A DNA stretch of 64,000 nt from Gandjariella thermophila (GTDB taxonomy: Bacteria; Actinomycetota; Actinomycetes; Mycobacteriales; Pseudonocardiaceae), in assembly GCF_005405885.1 (NCBI RefSeq), contig NZ_BJFL01000004.1, positions 62,001 through 126,000 on the forward strand. Reading direction: 5' to 3'. The notes beneath the pieces are model-generated. The model did not search any database. It was not told where the DNA came from and saw only the letters and a list, made by a program, of their open reading frames with translations. The translations under genes were made by a program, and so were the position numbers. Position 1 is the stretch's first letter; each line of letters opens with the position of its first letter. This document shows positions 26,325 to 34,490 of this stretch, in pieces.

Positions 26325-29008
26325 CCCGGGCCACCGAAGCCGACGTGTTGACCGCGCGGAGCGAACCCGGGCCGGTCGCCCGATTCGCCGGCGGCAAGGG
26401 GCACAACCTGTACCGGCTCACCCGCGCTGGTCTGGCCGTGCCGCCCTGGGCGGCCGTCGGCACCGACGTGTTCGCCGCGTTCCGCTCGGCCACCGGGCTC
26501 GGCGAGCGGATCGCCCGCGCGGTCGCCGAGCTGAGCCTGGACACCGCCGACGAGGTGGCCGCGCGGATCGCGGAGTCGTTCGCGGCCACCGAACTCGACC
26601 CGACCAGCGTGGCCGCGATCGAACAGGCGCACCGGCATCTCGGCGACCGGCCGCTCGCCGTGCGGTCCTCGGCAGGCGACGAGGACAGCGCCCAGCACTC
26701 CTTCGCCGGCCAGCACGCCTCGTACCTCAACGTGGTGGGACTCGCCGAGGTGCTGGAGAAGGTCAAGCTGTGCTGGACCTCGGCGTACTCGGCCCGGTCG
26801 CTGACCTACCGGCTGATGCACGACCTGCCGACCAATCCGGTGGACATGGCGGTGGTGTTGCAGGCGATGGTGCCCGCCGAGGTGAGCGGGGTGCTGTTCA
26901 CCGCCAACCCGCTGACCGGCCGCACCGACGAGGCACTGATCAGCTCCGTGTACGGACTGGGTGAGGGCCTGGTGTCCGGCGCCGCGGACGCCGACACGGT
27001 GACCGTCGACCGGGCCAGCGGCACGGTCAAGGACACCGTCGTCGGGCAGAAGACCGAACGGATGGACGTCCACCCGGCCGGCTCGGGATGCGTCACCGCT
27101 GACGTCGACCCCGCCCAGCGGGACCGGCTGTCGCTGTCCGCCGGACAGCTCGACACGCTGCGCGGCGCCGCCGCGCGGATCGAGGCACTGTTCGGCGGCC
27201 CGCAGGACGTCGAGTGGGCCTTCGCGGACGGGCGGCTGTGGGTGCTGCAGAGCCGGCCGATCACCAACATCGCGCCGGACCCGGACGCCGAGATCCGGCT
27301 GTGGGACAACTCCAACATCGTGGAGAGCTTCGGTGCGGTCACCGCCCCGCTGACGTTCAGCTTCGCCCGGCACTCCTACCACCGGGTGTACCGGGACTAC
27401 TGCGCGCTGCTCGGCGTGCCCCGCGCCCAGCTCGACCGGATGGACTCGTGGCTGGCCAACATGCTCGGCTACTTCGACGGCCGGGTGTACTACAACGTGC
27501 TGAACTGGTACAAGGTCATCCGCCTGCTGCCCGCGTACCGGCTCAACGCCAGGATCCTGGCCGCCGCCACGGGTGTCCGCGAGCCGTCCGCCGAACTCGC
27601 CGCCGGCACTCATCCGCTGGAGTGCCGCTGGCCCGCGCAGGAGGCGATCGTCCGGCTGCGCGTCGCCGTCCGGTTCGGCTGGGCGGCGCTCACCGTGCAC
27701 CGCCTGGTGGAGCGGTTTCTCCGCGACTTCCACGCGGTGTATGCCCGCTACGACGCCGTCGACTACACCGAACTGCGCCCCGAGCAGGTGTACCGGCACT
27801 ACCTGGAGGTGGAGCGGGCGCTGCTGTCCCGGTGGGGCGGCACCGCCGTGCTGGACCACGTGATCTGCCTGAGCTACGGGGTGCTGCACCTGCTGACCAA
27901 CCGCTGGCTCCCGGACATGCCGGAGTGGGTGCGCTGGCAGGTGGTCAAGGTGGGCGAGGACGACGTCGAGTCCACCCAGCCCGCCCGGCGGCTGGCGGAG
28001 ATCGCCCGCACCGTGCACGCCGACCCGGACCTCGGCCCGGTGGTGCGCGAGCTACCCGCGGAAGGCCTGCAACGGTGGCTCACCGAGGCCACCGGCGAGC
28101 CCGCCGCCTGGCTGCGCCGCGAGCTGGACCGCTACCTGGACGACTTCGGCTACCGCAACGCCAACGAGCTGAAGCTGGAGGAGCCCGACCTGCGGGACGA
28201 CCCGGTGCAGTTGTTCGGCATGCTCAAGGACGCGGTCAACGAAAACACTGCCCGACCATCCACCACGGACGGTGGAGAGTCCTATCTGGACGACCACCTG
28301 GGCGGCTGGCGGCGGGCGGTGTATGACCGGGTCCGCCGCCGGGTGCGGGACGCGCTGCGGGAGCGGGAGCGCGTCCGGTTCGCCCGCACCCGCGCGTTCG
28401 GCATCGCCCGCCGGATGTTCCGGGCCATCGGCGAGGGGTTGCACCGGGCGGGCGCGCTGGCTGACCCCACCGACGTGTTCTTCCTGCGCCTGGAGGAACT
28501 GCGCGACGCCTTCGCCGGCACCATCGCCCACCGCGAGTTGCGCCCGCTGGCCGGGCTGCGCCGCCGGCAGCGGGACAAGCAGCGCATGCGACCCGCGCCG
28601 CCGCCCCGGTTCACCACCCGCGGCAGCGTGTACTGGGGCGAACTTCGCCCCGACGTGCCGGCCGACCCGGCCGGCGACGGCGGCACCCGGCTGCGCGGCA
28701 CTCCGTGCAGCCCCGGTGTCGTCACAGGTGAGGCCCGGGTGGTGGACAACCCGCGCGAGGTCGGCTCGAAGATCGTGGTCACCTACCGCACCGACCCCGG
28801 ATGGGTGGGCGTGCTGCCGTCGGCCGCCGCACTGGTCATCGAACGCGGCAGCCCGCTGAGCCACGTGGCCATCGTCGCCCGCGAGCTGGGCGTGCCCACG
28901 GTGGTGCAGATCCCCGACCTGACCACCCGGGTGCGCACCGGCATGACGCTCACCGTCGACGGCGGCCAGGGGACCGTCGAGATCACCGAAGCCGCGCCCG
29001 ACGAATGA
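26321..29008 (+). CDS. PEP-synthase / rifampin-phosphotransferase-like dikinase
   Basis: 895 residues. An N-terminal ATP-grasp domain (about 1-320) has GGKGHNLYRL, VRSSAGDEDS, FAGQHASYLNV and WAFADGRLWVLQSRPI. The middle 430 residues are variable. The C-terminal swivelling domain carries the catalytic His848 in GSPLSHVAIVARELGVP. This three-part plan and length fit RPH, which moves the ATP beta-phosphate to an acceptor via phosphohistidine, better than PEP synthase, which has a longer pyruvate-binding C-terminus. The middle domain would determine the acceptor. Inside this operon it probably phosphorylates a pathway intermediate, or protects the host from it. Starts with ATGA overlap. Confidence 0.85.
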   Translation: MTRATEADVLTARSEPGPVARFAGGKGHNLYRLTRAGLAVPPWAAVGTDVFAAFRSATGLGERIARAVAELSLDTADEVAARIAESFAATELDPTSVAAIEQAHRHLGDRPLAVRSSAGDEDSAQHSFAGQHASYLNVVGLAEVLEKVKLCWTSAYSARSLTYRLMHDLPTNPVDMAVVLQAMVPAEVSGVLFTANPLTGRTDEALISSVYGLGEGLVSGAADADTVTVDRASGTVKDTVVGQKTERMDVHPAGSGCVTADVDPAQRDRLSLSAGQLDTLRGAAARIEALFGGPQDVEWAFADGRLWVLQSRPITNIAPDPDAEIRLWDNSNIVESFGAVTAPLTFSFARHSYHRVYRDYCALLGVPRAQLDRMDSWLANMLGYFDGRVYYNVLNWYKVIRLLPAYRLNARILAAATGVREPSAELAAGTHPLECRWPAQEAIVRLRVAVRFGWAALTVHRLVERFLRDFHAVYARYDAVDYTELRPEQVYRHYLEVERALLSRWGGTAVLDHVICLSYGVLHLLTNRWLPDMPEWVRWQVVKVGEDDVESTQPARRLAEIARTVHADPDLGPVVRELPAEGLQRWLTEATGEPAAWLRRELDRYLDDFGYRNANELKLEEPDLRDDPVQLFGMLKDAVNENTARPSTTDGGESYLDDHLGGWRRAVYDRVRRRVRDALRERERVRFARTRAFGIARRMFRAIGEGLHRAGALADPTDVFFLRLEELRDAFAGTIAHRELRPLAGLRRRQRDKQRMRPAPPPRFTTRGSVYWGELRPDVPADPAGDGGTRLRGTPCSPGVVTGEARVVDNPREVGSKIVVTYRTDPGWVGVLPSAAALVIERGSPLSHVAIVARELGVPTVVQIPDLTTRVRTGMTLTVDGGQGTVEITEAAPDE

Positions 29009-29025
29009 CATCCGAAGGAGACTAT

Positions 29026-30126
29026 GTGGCAACACGGCTGGAGACCGACCGCAGGGAAACCGTGGAGCACCGGCTGCGGAAGTTCCACGATGTCGGCATC
29101 GCCGACGTCCTGGAGGTGGTCGGTTACCTGCGCGAGCCCGGCGACAGCGTGATCGCCGGCGGCTCGCTCAGCTTCGGGCTGGGCAACCGGCTGTCCGACT
29201 TCGACGTGGTGGTGTGCGGCCGAAGCACCGACACCTCGCTGATGCCGCTACAGCACTGGGTGAAGTCGCTGCGGGTGGACGTGTGGACCCGCGCGCACCG
29301 CGACATCGACGCGGTGTTCGCCCTGGCCGACCGCGCGCTGGCCAGCACGGCGCCGATCGCCGGGGCGCTGGGCAGCGTCGAGGAGGAGCAGCAGTTGAAG
29401 CTGCTGCACCGGATCGCGTTCGGGCTGCACCTCGACGGGCCGCCGCTGGCGCCGTCGGGCGGCCGCGACCATCTCGAGGTCGCCCGCGACCTGGTGGTCC
29501 GGGAGTACGCGGAACGCATGCGGGAATCCGCCTGCGTCGCGCAACTCGCGGCGCGGGCCGGGCGGTGGCTCGCCGCCGCGGTGAACGCCCGCTCGGCGGT
29601 GGAGGAGGCGCTACACGCCACCCTCGCCGCCAGCGGCGTGCCGTTCACCGGGGACAAGTGGTTGGCGGAGCGGTTGACGGAGGTGCCCGACCTGCGCGCC
29701 GGCCACCAGGACTTCGCCGTGCTGCCCGAGCCCGTCGACGATCCCGCGTTCGTCGCGGAGGCCATCGCCTGGTGTGAGCGGCTCACCGGCCTCGACCTGG
29801 ACGCCGACCAGCTGCGCCCCGCGCTGCGCTGGATCCATGACGGCCTGCTGCTACACCGCGTCAACCACGAGGACCTGCTGGTCGCCCCGGACGTCGGCGG
29901 CCTGTGGCAACTGGACTCCGGCGAGGCCCACGCCTGGCGCGGCCTGTGCGAGATCGGCGAGGCACCGGCCACCGGACCGGACCGGGTGAGCTTCCCGGGC
30001 GGCCGCTGCACCGCGGAGCAGACGAGCCTGTGCCTGCGGCTGTACGAGCGCGGGCTGCTGCGACTGGACTGGGACCGCGGGGTCACCGTGGCCGAGCTGA
30101 CGTTCCCGGAGGTGGCTGGCTCGTGA
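29026..30126 (+). CDS. pol-beta-type nucleotidyltransferase-fold protein
   Basis: 366 residues from the GTG at 29026, which has AAGGAG five bases upstream; an ATG at 29005 that overlaps the previous stop is the alternative. AGGSLSFGLGNRLSDFDVVVC (residues 44 onward) matches the minimal nucleotidyltransferase pattern GS-x-x-x-G with SDxD; Asp58 and Asp60 would bind metal, and the third carboxylate may be Asp in SLRVDVWTR. The rest is mostly helical. By fold it could add NMP to a hydroxyl or phosphate, as ANT-type resistance enzymes do. Its position after the RPH-like gene suggests consecutive phosphoryl and nucleotidyl steps. Confidence 0.72.
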   Translation: MATRLETDRRETVEHRLRKFHDVGIADVLEVVGYLREPGDSVIAGGSLSFGLGNRLSDFDVVVCGRSTDTSLMPLQHWVKSLRVDVWTRAHRDIDAVFALADRALASTAPIAGALGSVEEEQQLKLLHRIAFGLHLDGPPLAPSGGRDHLEVARDLVVREYAERMRESACVAQLAARAGRWLAAAVNARSAVEEALHATLAASGVPFTGDKWLAERLTEVPDLRAGHQDFAVLPEPVDDPAFVAEAIAWCERLTGLDLDADQLRPALRWIHDGLLLHRVNHEDLLVAPDVGGLWQLDSGEAHAWRGLCEIGEAPATGPDRVSFPGGRCTAEQTSLCLRLYERGLLRLDWDRGVTVAELTFPEVAGS

Positions 30127-30623
30127 AGACGATCGACGTGGACGCCCGGCGGTACGCCTGGTGCCGGGGGCAGGCGACCTGGTGGATGGGGCTGCCGGTG
30201 GCCGCGCTGGTGGAGGACATGCGCGGCGCGCTCTCCGAGGGCCAGGACGGGCTGGTCCGCCGCAACGCCCGGGTGGTGGGGCAGAGCTGCGCGGTGGTGC
30301 TGAACCTGGTGCTGTTCCACGAGCGCCCGCTGCCGGTGCAGCGCATGCGGGCCTCGTGGGCGCTGGACCGGCTGACCGACCACCCGCTGGGCGAGGAGTG
30401 CCGGCTGCTCGTCGCCGGACGGCGGGACGACTCCGCCGACGAACTGCTCGCCCGCACCGAACGACTGGTCAAGCAGGTGCGCGCGCTCGTCGGCGACCTG
30501 CCCGACCCGCTGGTACCCGAGGGGTACTTCCCGTCCCTGGCCACCGCGCGCGAATGGCTGCAGCTCATCGAGGCGGTCGGCGAGGAAGGATTCCTGCCCC
30601 GCGAATGGAAGAAGGACGAGTAA
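30123..30623 (+). CDS. unrecognised 166-residue protein of the operon
   Basis: GTG at 30123 overlaps the nucleotidyltransferase stop (GTGA). I do not recognise the family. It is soluble and probably helical, with YAWCRGQATWWMGLPVAALV at the N-terminus, a long amphipathic central part and a Trp-rich C-terminus (EWLQLIEAVGEEGFLPREW). Tight coupling to the nucleotidyltransferase gene makes a partner subunit or a HEPN-like helical companion conceivable, but no motif proves it. Confidence 0.7.
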   Translation: MKTIDVDARRYAWCRGQATWWMGLPVAALVEDMRGALSEGQDGLVRRNARVVGQSCAVVLNLVLFHERPLPVQRMRASWALDRLTDHPLGEECRLLVAGRRDDSADELLARTERLVKQVRALVGDLPDPLVPEGYFPSLATAREWLQLIEAVGEEGFLPREWKKDE

Positions 30624-30629
30624 CCCGAT

Positions 30630-31097
30630 ATGCCACAGGTCACGTTGGACATGCAGATCAACGCGCCCGCCGAGGCGGTCTGGCACGTCGTCACCGACGT
30701 CGAGCGCTACCCGGAATCCATGCGGAGCGTGCGCTCGGCCAGCATCCTCGACGAGGAAAGCGAGACGACCCGGCGCACCGCGTGGTCGGTCACGCTCAAG
30801 GGCTCCATCCTGGAATGGGAGGAGAGGGAGACCCTCGACCCGGGCCGGATGGTCATGCGGTTCCACCAGCTTTCCGGCGACATGGAGGTCTTCGACGGGG
30901 AGTGGACCGTCGAGGCAGTCGACGCCACGCACAGCACCGTGCGGCTCACCGTTGAGTTCGAGATCGGCATCCCGCTGCTCGCCGACATGCTCAACCCGGT
31001 GGCCCAGCGGTCGTTGCGAGAGAACTGCATCGAGATGTTGCGGGGCATCGAAGTCCGCTCCACCGGGGCCGTCGCCGACATGGTGGCCAACCGATGA
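30630..31097 (+). CDS. SRPBCC-family (aromatase/cyclase-like) protein
   Basis: 155 residues. INAPAEAVWHVVTDVERYPE at the N-terminus, then a central WEERETLDPGRMVMRFHQLSGDM and a long C-terminal helix, are the START/Bet-v1-type fold used by polyketide aromatase/cyclases and lipid-binding proteins. Close to the DUF/COQ10-type subgroup. It could fold, cyclise or simply carry a hydrophobic intermediate such as a prenylated product of the UbiA-like enzyme. Overlaps the next gene (ATGA). Confidence 0.85.
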   Translation: MPQVTLDMQINAPAEAVWHVVTDVERYPESMRSVRSASILDEESETTRRTAWSVTLKGSILEWEERETLDPGRMVMRFHQLSGDMEVFDGEWTVEAVDATHSTVRLTVEFEIGIPLLADMLNPVAQRSLRENCIEMLRGIEVRSTGAVADMVANR

Positions 31098-31990
31098 CGG
31101 GCACGCTGCACGGGGACCGGGAGAAGGTCGCCGAGCGCCTGCTGCATGCGTCGGTGAGGAACTCCTTCGATCCCGAGGTCGACGTGGACTGGGCCGCGCC
31201 GCTGGACGAGGACCTGTTCTACGTGCCGCCGCACCGGCTGTCGCTGTACGGCACCGATTTGTGGCACCGGCTCGACCACCGGCAGCGGGTGGAACTGTCC
31301 AAACACGAACTCGCCAGCACCGCCAGCATGGGTATCTGGTTCGAACTGCTGCTCATGCAGATGCTGCTGCGCCACGTGTACGCGAAGGACCCGCGCAGCA
31401 GGCACGTGCAGTACGCGCTCACCGAGATCGCCGACGAGTGCCGGCACTCCACCATGTTCGCCCGGATGATCGAGCGGATGGGCTGCCCGTGCTACCGGCC
31501 GCGCCGCGTCGACGAGGTGCTGGCCCAGCTGCTCGCCGGGATCGCCAGCGGCCCGGCGATGTGGGCCGGCATCCTGCTCGCCGAGGAGATCCTCGACCGG
31601 TTCCAGCGGGAGTCCATGGTGGACGACTCGGTGCAGCCGTTGGTGCGCACGGTGAACCGCATCCACGTCATCGAGGAGGCCAGGCACGTCCGCTACGCCA
31701 GGGAGGAACTGGTGCGGCAGATGGTCCACTGTCGCGGGCCCGCGCTGACCTACCACCGGCTGATGACCGCGCGCGGCGCGCACGTGATCACGCACAGCCT
31801 GATCCATCCGGATGTGTACCGGGCCGTGGGCCTGGACCCCCGGCAGGCCCGCCGGGCCGCGCTGACCAATCCGTCCTATCGGGACACCTTGCGGTGGGCC
31901 GGCGCCAAGGTGGTCGACTTCCTGGACGACGCCGGGCTGGTCGGCGGGCCGACCCGGTGGTTCTGGCGGAAGTCGTTCGTGCGGCCATGA
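31094..31990 (+). CDS. AurF-like non-heme diiron oxygenase
   Basis: 298 residues. The iron ligands follow the AurF spacing: Glu115 and His118 in DECRHS, then His191, Glu195 and His198 in HVIEEARHVRYA (same +4/+3 spacing as His223, Glu227, His230 of AurF). Upstream Glu84 and central Glu165 are likely remaining carboxylates. AurF and CmlI oxidise aryl-amines to nitro groups; other members form N-hydroxyl or azoxy compounds. With a class III aminotransferase at the start of the operon, N-oxidation of a newly introduced amine is the first hypothesis; C-hydroxylation is the alternative. Confidence 0.85.
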   Translation: MTGTLHGDREKVAERLLHASVRNSFDPEVDVDWAAPLDEDLFYVPPHRLSLYGTDLWHRLDHRQRVELSKHELASTASMGIWFELLLMQMLLRHVYAKDPRSRHVQYALTEIADECRHSTMFARMIERMGCPCYRPRRVDEVLAQLLAGIASGPAMWAGILLAEEILDRFQRESMVDDSVQPLVRTVNRIHVIEEARHVRYAREELVRQMVHCRGPALTYHRLMTARGAHVITHSLIHPDVYRAVGLDPRQARRAALTNPSYRDTLRWAGAKVVDFLDDAGLVGGPTRWFWRKSFVRP

Positions 31991-32694
31991 GCGCACGCGA
32001 GGCGCGTAGCGCCGTGGTGCTGGGCGCGCGCAACCTCGGCGGCGCCGTCGTCGGCCGGCTGGTCCAGGAAGGGTGGCAAGTCACCGCGGTGGCCCGCAGC
32101 GACGACACGCTGCGGGCCACCCGCGCCCTCGGCGCCACCGCGGTCCGCGCCGACGCGTCCGACCCGGCGGAGCTGGCCGAAGTCCTCGCCGCGGCCCGTG
32201 CCCGGCAGGGCGGGTTACACCTGGTGGTCAACGCGGCCCGGCCGGACCGGCCGGCGGGCGACGTGCCGTTCGGTGGCGGGCCGATCGCCGGTGCGGACCT
32301 GGCGACCTTCCGCGCCTGGGCGGTGGTCGCGGCGGAGCAGGCGTTCGTGTTCCTCGCGCAGGCAGGCGCCGCGCTGCGCGGCGCGGGCGGTGGCACCCTG
32401 GTACAGGTCACCGGCGGATCGAGCCGGCGCGCCACCGCCGGGCGCGGGCCATGGTCGGCCGGCGCGTTCGCCACCCGGGCGCTCACCCACGCCGCCGCGG
32501 AGGAACTGCGCGAGTTCGGCGTGCACGTCGCCCTGCTCGTGGTGGACGGCACGATCGGCGCGCCCGACGCGGCGGCCAGATCCGCCGAACTCGCCGACAT
32601 CGCCGACGCCGTCGCGGTCCTCGCCACCGAACGTGCCCACCGGCACACCTACGAACTCGTGCTCACCCGAACCTGGCAGGCAGGACCAGGCTAA
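31987..32694 (+). CDS. degenerate short-chain dehydrogenase-like protein
   Basis: 235 residues, ATG overlapping the AurF-like stop. The N-terminal VVLGARNLGGAVVGRLV is a variant dinucleotide loop and VVNA stands for NNAG. Where SDRs have Tyr-x-x-x-Lys the sequence is GPWSAGAFATRALT, so neither residue is present, and the Ser motif reads VTGGSS. The protein is therefore probably not a standard oxidoreductase; it may bind cofactor or partner proteins or use other chemistry. Last gene of the operon; 91 bases later a P450 stub begins. Confidence 0.8.
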   Translation: MSAREARSAVVLGARNLGGAVVGRLVQEGWQVTAVARSDDTLRATRALGATAVRADASDPAELAEVLAAARARQGGLHLVVNAARPDRPAGDVPFGGGPIAGADLATFRAWAVVAAEQAFVFLAQAGAALRGAGGGTLVQVTGGSSRRATAGRGPWSAGAFATRALTHAAAEELREFGVHVALLVVDGTIGAPDAAARSAELADIADAVAVLATERAHRHTYELVLTRTWQAGPG

Positions 32695-32785
32695 CCGGGC
32701 CAGGTATCGGCCCGGTGCGCCGCCGAGAGCCCCGGCGGCCGCGCGCACCCGGAGACCGGTTCCCAACCCGGGGAGAAGGAGCCCT

Positions 32786-32950
32786 TTGGACACCACTGGC
32801 ATTCCGCACCCGCCCGGTCGCATCCCGCTGCTCGGCGACGTGCGCGGCATCAACTACCGCACGGCGGTGCAGGATTCCCTCCGGCTCAGCCGCGACATCG
32901 GGCCGATCTTCAGATGCGAGTTCCTCGGCACCAAGATCGTCACCGATTGA
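32786..32950 (+). pseudogene. N-terminal stub of a cytochrome P450 (CYP102-like)
   Basis: A 54-codon frame with GAAGGAG before a TTG start. IPHPPGRIPLLGDVRGINY and QDSLRLSRDIGPIFRCEFLG are the usual beginning of CYP102-type P450s, but the frame stops at TGA 32948 and the heme domain is missing. The next 140 bases up to the L,D-transpeptidase stop hold no P450 sequence. The gene seems to have been cut off by a deletion just behind the operon, which may once have ended with this P450. Confidence 0.75.
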
Positions 32951-33093
32951 GGCACAGCGCGTCCGGCTCCGGAGACCAGTTTCAGGAGCTGTGGTCGGCG
33001 AACGGGCCGGTGGCGGCGAAGGCGAGCTTGGCGAAGCGCTCGCCGATGCGGACGACGAAGCCGACCGGCGGATCGCTGCTGGTCCGCGTGGCG

Positions 33094-34284
33094 CTACTTG
33101 GCCTGGCCGACGCCGGCCTGCCACTGGTCCCAGGGAACCTCCCAGTCGCCGTAGGTGTCCCACACCGGCAACGGCTGGCCGCCGGAGTTGGTGATCTCCA
33201 CCACGTCGCCGATGCCGAAGTGGTCGAAGAACCACTGGGCGTTGTCCGGGCTGAGGTTGACGCAGCCGTGCGAGACGTTGCTGTTGCCCTGCTGGCCGAC
33301 CGACCACGGCGCGGAGTGCACGAACTCGCCGTCGTTGGAGATCCGCAGGTCGAGGTCGACCTTCTCCCGGTAGTAGCCGGGCTGTCCCGGGCAGACGCCG
33401 TAGCTGCAGGAATCCATGATGATCGACGGCTGCTTGTCCGAGATGACGTGCGGCCCCTCGTGGGTGGGGAAACCCGGTGCGCCCAGGCTCATCGGCATGG
33501 CCTTGACCATCTGGCCGTTGTCGAAGATCTGCAGTTGCTCGGTTCGGCCGTCGGCCTTGGCGATCCACGCGTCGTGCACCTTGTAGGTGGCGGTGTTGTC
33601 CTCCGCGCCGTAGACGCCGTTGCCCATGTCCAGTCCGAACACGTGCGCGGTGATGCGGATGGTGGTGCCGGGCTGCCAGTAACTCTGCGCCCGGTAGTGC
33701 ACGTTCCTGTCGTCCACCCAGTACCAGGCCCCGGGCTGCGGCGGGTCCGTGGTGGCCTCCAGGTGCTTCACCACCTCGGCCTTGTTCGCCACCGGCGCGG
33801 TGAACTGGAACACCATGGGCTGGCCGACGCCGATGCCGGTGGCCTGCACCACGTTCGGGCCGGGGACGACGTTCGCGTAGGCGCGCTTGGCCGGGGTCAG
33901 CGTGGTCACCGTCGCGTCCTTCTCGGTGGACCGCCCGATCGCGTTCTTCGCCTTGGCGGCGACGCGGTAGCTCGTCGCGTACTCCAGCGGCTGGGAGGAC
34001 CGCCACGACGTCCGATCGGCGGACAGCGTGCCCGGTACCTGGCGGCCGGTGGCCGCGTTCGTCACGGTCACCTCGGACAGCGTCCCGGCCGTCGCGGTGA
34101 CCGTGATCGGCGTGGTCGGGTTGATCGGCTGCCCGCCGTCCGGTGCGACGGCCACCACCACCGGTGGCGCCGACGGCGGAACGGGGGTGCCCGGGATCGC
34201 CTGGCCGCTGCACCCCGCCACGGTCAGTGATAAAGCAACCACGGCGTGCAGGCACCAGCCCCGCCGCCGGTTCCCCGTTCGCAT
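33094..34284 (-). CDS. L,D-transpeptidase lipoprotein (LdtMt2-like)
   Basis: 396 residues from ATG 34284. A signal sequence ends with the lipobox LTVAGC (Cys25). Two Ig-like domains follow (about 40-260), then the YkuD catalytic domain with HVISDKQPS and the active-site Cys341 in NVSHGCVNLSP. The C-terminal ITNSGGQPLPVWDTYGDWEVPW is the tail typical of the LdtMt2 group. It forms 3-3 cross-links in peptidoglycan. Monocistronic, and intact although both neighbours are broken genes. Confidence 0.93.
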   Translation of the reverse strand: MRTGNRRRGWCLHAVVALSLTVAGCSGQAIPGTPVPPSAPPVVVAVAPDGGQPINPTTPITVTATAGTLSEVTVTNAATGRQVPGTLSADRTSWRSSQPLEYATSYRVAAKAKNAIGRSTEKDATVTTLTPAKRAYANVVPGPNVVQATGIGVGQPMVFQFTAPVANKAEVVKHLEATTDPPQPGAWYWVDDRNVHYRAQSYWQPGTTIRITAHVFGLDMGNGVYGAEDNTATYKVHDAWIAKADGRTEQLQIFDNGQMVKAMPMSLGAPGFPTHEGPHVISDKQPSIIMDSCSYGVCPGQPGYYREKVDLDLRISNDGEFVHSAPWSVGQQGNSNVSHGCVNLSPDNAQWFFDHFGIGDVVEITNSGGQPLPVWDTYGDWEVPWDQWQAGVGQAK

Positions 34285-34490
34285 CGCGCCCCCAACTCGT
34301 CGGTATGGGCCTACGATGGCCGCCGCCAACGTCCCCATCTAACACGGTACGGAGCGCGGCGTCGGCGGGCATCGCGAGGGTGAAGACCACCGCCGGTTCA
34401 CCGTTCGGTCAGGTGACCGAACCGGAACAGTTGGCATGGCGCGTCTAGTGTCCCGGTGTCCGGCGTCCCGAGCCGGCAGAGGAATACGCC

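Noticed and set aside
32951-33093. Minus-strand protein-like stretch (GFVVRIGERFAKLAFAATGP) between the P450 stub and the transpeptidase stop
   Set aside because: About 35 codons without a start and without a family match; may be a gene tail but cannot be supported.
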